Shown: in pieces, positions 14,676 to 18,255 of the stretch | Layout: every line of letters begins with the position of its first letter | Numbering within the stretch: the stretch's first letter is position 1 | DNA from: an uncultured Clostridia bacterium | GTDB lineage: Bacteria; Bacillota; Clostridia; Christensenellales; UBA1242 | Length of the DNA stretch: 18,255 nucleotides | Assembly (NCBI GenBank): GCA_947623795.1 | Contig: CANQHS010000012.1 | Span: 1 to 18,255, forward strand | Direction of reading: 5' to 3' | Position numbers and translations under genes: made by a program | Notes under the pieces: generated by a model | What the model saw: the letters and a program-made list of their open reading frames with translations, nothing else | Databases searched by the model: none | Told to the model about the DNA's origin: nothing

Positions 14676-15905
14676 ATGGGACTATATGAAACTTTAAAAG
14701 AGCGAAATTTGTTATATCAAACAACGGACGAAGAAGGCCTTAAAAAACTTTTAAATTCGGGCAATGTCACCGTCTATTCTGGCACTGACCCCACAGCGGA
14801 TAGCTTGCACATTGGCCATTGCGTGCCTTGCACAATTCTAAGGCGTTTCCAACAAGCCGGCTGCAAAGTTATTGTGTTAGTTGGCGGAGCAACAGCTGCG
14901 ATTGGTGACCCTAGCGGCAAGACAGATATGCGACCAATGCTAACTCAAGAGCAACTCAACAAAAATGTTGAAGGAATAAAGCGTGCGTATAGCAAATTCT
15001 TGCGTTTTGATGGGGACAACCCTGCCATTATTGTCAACAATGCGGATTGGTATAAGGGCTATGATTATGTTAACTTTATGCGTGACGTGGGTGTGCATTT
15101 TAATGTGAACAAAATGATAACCAATGAAATTTACGCAAAGCGAATTGAAGAAGGCGGGCTAACCTTTTTTGAAATGGGCTATATGTTAATGCAAGCTTAT
15201 GATTTTTTGTATTTAAACAAAAAATATGGCTGCAATCTTGAATGGGGCGGCGCTGACCAATGGGGAAACATTGTAGCCGGAAGCGAACTTGGCAGAAAAA
15301 TGAATTTTATAGATGGCAAAAATCGTGTTATGATTGGTGCCACCAACCCACTTTTGTTAACCCCAGAAGGCAAAAAGATGGGCAAAACGGAGAAAGGCGC
15401 AATTTGGATTGACGAAAACAAAATTTCCGCCTACGATTTCTATCAAGGAGTGTATCAAACTCCGGACGCGTGCGTTGAAATGATGTTTGCCCTATTCACA
15501 GATTTGCCAATGACGGAAGTGCGCGAACTCATACAAACCGATATTGTGAAAAGCAAAAAACGTTTGGCTTTTGAGATAACAAAATTCATACGCGGCGAAG
15601 AAGATGCAATCCAAGCGGAAAATATGAGCAACAATCTATTTAATAGCCAAACAATCAACAAGGACAATGCTCCAACTTTTGAGTTCGATTTAAAAGAAAA
15701 TGAAATTGGCGTTTTGGATTTGCTTTTGAACGCAAAATTTGTTGCCTCAAAGGGCGAAGCAAGGCGGCTCATTGACCAAAACGGGCTTAGCATGGATGGC
15801 GAGATTATAACTGATCCGCAACTTATCCTTTCTAAAAAAGCACTCACGGGCGGAGTGCTGTTTAAGAAGGGCAAAAAGAATTATTTGCTAATTAAGGCAA
15901 AATGA
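14676..15905 (+). CDS. tyrS: Tyrosyl-tRNA synthetase
   Basis: TyrRS charges tRNA-Tyr. The 409-residue protein has the class I signature HIGH (45-48) in SGTDPTADSLHIGH, the second signature as KMGKT (about 234-238) in place of KMSKS, and a C-terminal S4 RNA-binding domain (about 345-405, with SKGEARRLIDQNGL). Length is normal for the TyrS type. The ribosome site is AAAAGGA. Many Firmicutes place a T-box riboswitch before tyrS; the 45-bp gap to the cvpA-like gene has no room for one, so the gene depends on the upstream promoter and any readthrough of the UUCG hairpin. It uses TGA, the only TGA stop among the genes here. Confidence 0.98.
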   Translation: MGLYETLKERNLLYQTTDEEGLKKLLNSGNVTVYSGTDPTADSLHIGHCVPCTILRRFQQAGCKVIVLVGGATAAIGDPSGKTDMRPMLTQEQLNKNVEGIKRAYSKFLRFDGDNPAIIVNNADWYKGYDYVNFMRDVGVHFNVNKMITNEIYAKRIEEGGLTFFEMGYMLMQAYDFLYLNKKYGCNLEWGGADQWGNIVAGSELGRKMNFIDGKNRVMIGATNPLLLTPEGKKMGKTEKGAIWIDENKISAYDFYQGVYQTPDACVEMMFALFTDLPMTEVRELIQTDIVKSKKRLAFEITKFIRGEEDAIQAENMSNNLFNSQTINKDNAPTFEFDLKENEIGVLDLLLNAKFVASKGEARRLIDQNGLSMDGEIITDPQLILSKKALTGGVLFKKGKKNYLLIKAK

Positions 15906-15934
15906 TTTACAAATGAAAAATTTTATGCTATAAT
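15906..15934 (+). promoter_or_regulatory. Strong promoter with no protein gene downstream
   Basis: The -35 is TTTACA (15906-15911), the spacer exactly 17 bp, and the -10 a perfect TATAAT (15929-15934) preceded by TATGC, so it is extended. This is the best promoter in the window. It starts right at the tyrS stop codon and drives the RNA at 15941-16026. Confidence 0.85.
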
Positions 15935-15940
15935 GCAAAT

Positions 15941-16026
15941 GTCATTAATAAACAACCTCCTTGTTGTTGGGATTTAATCCATTAACAATTTTATTAATGA
16001 AAAAATCAGCGCAATGCTGATTTTTT
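15941..16026 (+). ncRNA. Candidate small regulatory RNA of about 86 nt
   Basis: A strong promoter and a terminator bracket about 86 nt on the plus strand, with only a convergent gene beyond, so this is not a leader of a following gene. It folds well: a perfect 10-bp closing stem (CATTAATAAA 15943-15952 with TTTATTAATG 15990-15999) encloses a hairpin CAAC/GTTG (15953-15956, 15963-15966) whose loop is CTCCTT, and a second hairpin GGAT/ATCC (15970-15980). The loop with its flank reads ACCTCCTT, the complement of a Shine-Dalgarno. C-rich loops that pair with ribosome sites are typical of Firmicutes trans-acting sRNAs (RsaE, FsrA, LhrC). A 12-codon ORF (ATG 15939 to TAA) could be translated only if leaderless; I consider it secondary. 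I match no named family. Confidence 0.72.
16000..16026. terminator. Symmetric terminator of the small RNA and of the minus-strand PH-domain gene
   Basis: The 11-bp stem AAAAAATCAGC/GCTGATTTTTT with loop GCAAT has tracts suited to termination on both strands. The minus-strand gene's stop lies 13 bp away. Confidence 0.9.
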
Positions 16027-16038
16027 ATTTAGCCTACG

Positions 16039-16548
16039 CTAAACATTGGCTTTTAATTTTTCCGCGCGAGTTTCAAGAGACAAGCGCATAATTTCATTTA
16101 TGAGTTCGTCCACATTTTCAGTTAGATTATAAAGTTTGATTTGATAATATCCGCCATCTTTAAAATAGATTATTATTGAGTGCGTGCCGCGCTTTGTGAT
16201 TCTGTCGAGCAAGGTTTTCCTTTCAACAACCTTATAAATGGTTGAAAGGTCAACCGCGGTGTCGTACCAAAGCGAGTTTGCAATTATTGCGTTGCTATAT
16301 AGTGTGTAGCCATGCTTTGTTTTTGCCGAATGAACAATGGCGGCGCTGCGATATATGCAATATGCCACAATCAAAATGTCAATTATGTAAATATACCAGC
16401 GATTTATATACACCACCAAAGCGATGACACCAGCAAGCAAAAATAAATTGAAAATTGCAAGCATCACACGCAAATATGTTACATATTGCGTGCGGTCGAT
16501 TTCAATTTCTCGAACTTTATTTCCGATCCTTAACTCTTCTTTTTTCAT
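16039..16548 (-). CDS. Membrane protein with a bacterial PH-like domain
   Basis: The 169-residue protein has two adjacent transmembrane helices (about 25-47 and 51-70) and a C-terminal part of about 95 residues that fits a bacterial pleckstrin-homology (DUF304/YdbS-like) domain: YTLYSNAIIANSLWYDTAVDLSTIYKV, then a charged turn, IIIYFKDGG, and a last helix VDELINEIMRL. Such proteins are membrane-associated, with no known enzyme activity. The ribosome site is AAAAGGA 3 nt before the ATG. It is a single gene; no confident promoter is visible, and the fold-back element begins about 48 bp upstream. Confidence 0.78.
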   Translation of the reverse strand: MKKEELRIGNKVREIEIDRTQYVTYLRVMLAIFNLFLLAGVIALVVYINRWYIYIIDILIVAYCIYRSAAIVHSAKTKHGYTLYSNAIIANSLWYDTAVDLSTIYKVVERKTLLDRITKRGTHSIIIYFKDGGYYQIKLYNLTENVDELINEIMRLSLETRAEKLKANV

Positions 16549-16812
16549 AATTCCTTTTAATTAATATTTTTATTAAATTCTTAGTTCATTCAGCATTGTC
16601 ATTCTGAGCGTAGTCGAAGAATCTTATATAACGAAACTGCAACTTTTCTAGTTTACTTAATTCATTGTGTATCTTTCAAATACGAAGTTTAAGGGGTTGT
16701 CGTGAAACGACTGCGTCGTGGACTGCACTTTTGCTTAATTGCTCACTAGTTCGCAATTGTACACCTAAGTTTGTCCACTCCTTTTCCCCTTCAAAACAAA
16801 GCCTTGTTTTGC

Positions 16813-16944
16813 GGGACCCCGAATAATTAAGCATTTAGTAAGCGGCCATCCCTTAAACTCACGGTCCTCTTTTATATAACTTTTAAAGAGCGAATGTTGT
16901 GCTCTTTAAAAGTAAGAGGAGTGCCCGCCGCTATTCGGGGTCCC
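16813..16944. repeat. Central long hairpin of the fold-back element
   Basis: Arms 16813-16825 and 16932-16944 are perfect 13-bp complements; AGCGGC (16840-16845) faces GCCGCT (about 16927-16932); CCTCTT (16865-16870) faces AAGAGG (16914-16919); the 13-bp core pair closes a 9-nt loop (16892-16900). As RNA this would be a stable hairpin on either strand. Confidence 0.8.
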
Positions 16945-17025
16945 CACAAGAACTTGTTTCGAAGTGGGGTTATCTTGCTTTTATTGCGAGTCCACGAGCA
17001 ATTTAGCTAAAAGGCGTGGCACGAC

Positions 17026-17063
17026 GAGATACACTCGACTCGCGTTGCTCGCTCGGTATGACA
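17026..17063. repeat. 38-bp direct repeat, copy 1
   Basis: Starts GAGATACACTCGACTCGCGT and ends CTCGGTATGACA; identical to 17095-17132. The copies are 69 bp apart and flank the right outer inverted repeat of the fold-back element. Confidence 0.92.
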
Positions 17064-17094
17064 TAGAACCTTCGACTACGCTCAGGGTGACAGA

Positions 17095-17132
17095 GAGATA
17101 CACTCGACTCGCGTTGCTCGCTCGGTATGACA
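17095..17132. repeat. 38-bp direct repeat, copy 2
   Basis: Identical to copy 1. It lies inside a further 9-bp inverted repeat, GTGACAGAG (17087-17095) and CTCTGTCAC (17134-17142). The tail CACTCAGAATGGCA (to 17158) is another degenerate copy of the same CTCAG-TGACA end motif. Confidence 0.92.
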
Positions 17133-17160
17133 ACTCTGTCACTCCACTCAGAATGGCACT

Positions 17161-18255
17161 TTACACATTAAATTTGAAAACGATAATGTCCCCGTCTTGA
17201 ACAACATAGTCCTTCCCAGCGGAAATGATTTTTCCCGCATCTTTGCAGGCGTTTGTGCTGCCAAGACTTATTAAATCTTCATATTTAATAACTTCTGCCC
17301 TAATAAATCCGCGTTCAAAGTCGGTGTGAATTTTCCCTGCCGCTTGTGGTGCAAGTGTGCCTTTTTTAATTGTCCATGCGCGAACTTCTTTTTCGCCCGC
17401 TGTGATAAAACTAATTAGCCCCAAAAGATGATAACTTGCAACAATCAATTTCTCAAGCCCAGAGTGGTCGATGTTCAACTCTTGCATAAACATTTCCCTA
17501 TCCTCCGCCGGCATATTGATTAGTTCCTCTTCCGTTTTGGCACAAAGTGAAATCACTTCTGCCTGCTCGGTTAGTGCAATTTGTTTTATCTTTTCAATGT
17601 TTTCGCGTTGGAAATCGTCTAGTTCATCGCTCGTGTTTGCAACATAAATTATTGGCTTGCTGGTTATGAGAAAAAATCCGTCAACAATTTTCTTTTCTTC
17701 TTCGTTAAATTTCAAAATTCTAACCGGCTTTTCCGATTTTAAAATGTCAATAACTCTAATTAAAAGTTCATATTCCTTTTGCGTTTGCAAGTCGGCTGCC
17801 CCGCCCAGCATGGTGCGTTTTATTTTATCCAATCTCTTTTGTGCTGCGTCAATATCTGCCAAAATTAGTTCAAGATTGATTGTTTCAATATCTCTAATTG
17901 GGTCAACACTTCCGTCAACATGAATGATTTTTTCATTTTTAAAGCAGCGAACGACATGTACAATAGCATCCACTTCTTTTATGTGGCTCAAAAATTTGTT
18001 TCCAAGCCCAGCACCTTCGCTTGCACCTTTTACAAGCCCGGCAATATCTACAAACTCAATTTGAGCGGGAATTATTTTGTTGGTGTTATAAAGTTTTGCA
18101 AGTGCGTCAAGCCTAGAGTCAGCAACATCCACCACCCCCACATTTGGCTCAATTGTGCAAAAAGGATAGTTGGCACTTTCCGCCCCAGCCTTTGTTATTG
18201 CATTAAACAATGTGCTTTTGCCCACATTTGGAAGCCCCACCACGCCTAATTTCAT
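17161..18255 (-). CDS. ychF: YchF/OLA1-family P-loop NTPase
   Basis: YchF is a conserved ribosome-associated NTPase of the Obg class that usually prefers ATP. At 364 residues it is full length; the start codon is the last three bases of the window. Motifs: G1 GLPNVGKST (7-15), G2 region TIEPNVGVV, G3 DIAGLVKGASEGAGLGNKFL (about 70-89), G4 replaced by NTSDE (typical of YchF, which lacks NKxD), a coiled-coil-like insert in the middle, and a C-terminal TGS domain (about 280-360, ending IVFKFNV). Its promoter and ribosome site are outside the window. No ordinary terminator follows the stop; the fold-back repeat begins 2 bp later. Confidence 0.97.
   Translation of the reverse strand: MKLGVVGLPNVGKSTLFNAITKAGAESANYPFCTIEPNVGVVDVADSRLDALAKLYNTNKIIPAQIEFVDIAGLVKGASEGAGLGNKFLSHIKEVDAIVHVVRCFKNEKIIHVDGSVDPIRDIETINLELILADIDAAQKRLDKIKRTMLGGAADLQTQKEYELLIRVIDILKSEKPVRILKFNEEEKKIVDGFFLITSKPIIYVANTSDELDDFQRENIEKIKQIALTEQAEVISLCAKTEEELINMPAEDREMFMQELNIDHSGLEKLIVASYHLLGLISFITAGEKEVRAWTIKKGTLAPQAAGKIHTDFERGFIRAEVIKYEDLISLGSTNACKDAGKIISAGKDYVVQDGDIIVFKFNV

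Larger units (their letters stand above)
16597..17158. mobile_element. Fold-back (MITE-like) repeat element, no coding capacity
   Basis: This gap is clearly GC-richer than its surroundings and holds no credible gene. Outer repeats are inverted: 16597-16624 (begins TGTCATTCTGAGCGTAGTCG) matches the reverse complement of 17065-17092 at 24 of 28 positions. Inner pairs are GGGACCCCGAATA (16813-16825) with its perfect complement at 16932-16944, and ACTTTTAAAGAGC (16879-16891) with GCTCTTTAAAAGT (16901-16913). A region around CGTCGTG...AATTGCTC...TCGCAAT (about 16714-16776) also matches the reverse complement of about 16989-17026. The whole can fold as one long imperfect hairpin. No transposase is present. 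Short repeats of this TTCG-(A/C)TACGCTCAG-TGACA kind are scattered in many bacterial genomes. It abuts the ychF stop codon. Confidence 0.7.

Noticed and set aside
16549..16600. Promoter for the PH-domain gene using the repeat end ATGACA as -35
   Set aside because: The -35 fits 5 of 6, but no good -10 lies at 16-18 bp.
16964..17200. 78-codon plus-strand ORF
   Set aside because: It translates the repeat copies into RYTRLALLARYD-type sequence, a common false ORF over such repeats, and it runs into ychF antisense.

Overview
The window is chromosomal DNA from a low-GC, spore-forming Bacillota (Clostridia-like) bacterium. The evidence is AT-rich coding with AAA/TTT/ATT-heavy codon use, Gram-positive-type promoters and Shine-Dalgarno sites, a pth-mfd-foldase lipoprotein order typical of Firmicutes, an FtsH and YchF of ordinary bacterial type, and a SpoIIQ-like M23 protein next to a possible YwmB-like protein. 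The genetic code looks standard: stops are TAA, TAG and one TGA. I cannot name the genus.

Layout. Bases 1-67 hold a truncated initiator tRNA-Met on the minus strand. A COG0523 metallochaperone GTPase gene (241-1485) follows, and its 3' end is trailed by three 84-bp tandem units that re-encode its last 15 codons (1486-1737), then a terminator. Next come overlapping pth and mfd, a SurA/PrsA-like lipoprotein with its own promoter, and a small membrane-anchored protein. A minus-strand block (8297-10345) carries spoIIQ-like, a possible ywmB-like gene and an unidentified 310-residue protein. acpP (plus) converges on a minus-strand ftsH operon that ends in an unknown membrane-anchored protein. cvpA-like and tyrS run divergently from ftsH. 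After tyrS there is a strong promoter, a structured RNA of about 86 nt and a terminator, with no protein gene. A minus-strand bacterial-PH-domain membrane protein follows, then a GC-richer fold-back repeat element (about 16597-17158), then ychF, whose start codon is the last base triplet of the window.

How the parts relate. Most genes are housekeeping: translation (tRNA-fMet, pth, tyrS, ychF), repair (mfd), lipid synthesis (acpP), and envelope quality control or protein export (ftsH, foldase lipoprotein). The spoIIQ block points to sporulation. Convergent pairs share symmetric terminators with A-tracts and T-tracts on both sides, and promoters repeatedly use an extended -10 of the TATGnTAtAAT kind.

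The least expected items are the synonymously diverged gene-tail array after the COG0523 gene, the candidate small RNA at 15941-16026 with an anti-Shine-Dalgarno-like loop, the fold-back element beside ychF, and two genes (pth and the 310-residue gene) whose -10 boxes lie exactly 6 nt before the ATG, which predicts leaderless mRNAs.
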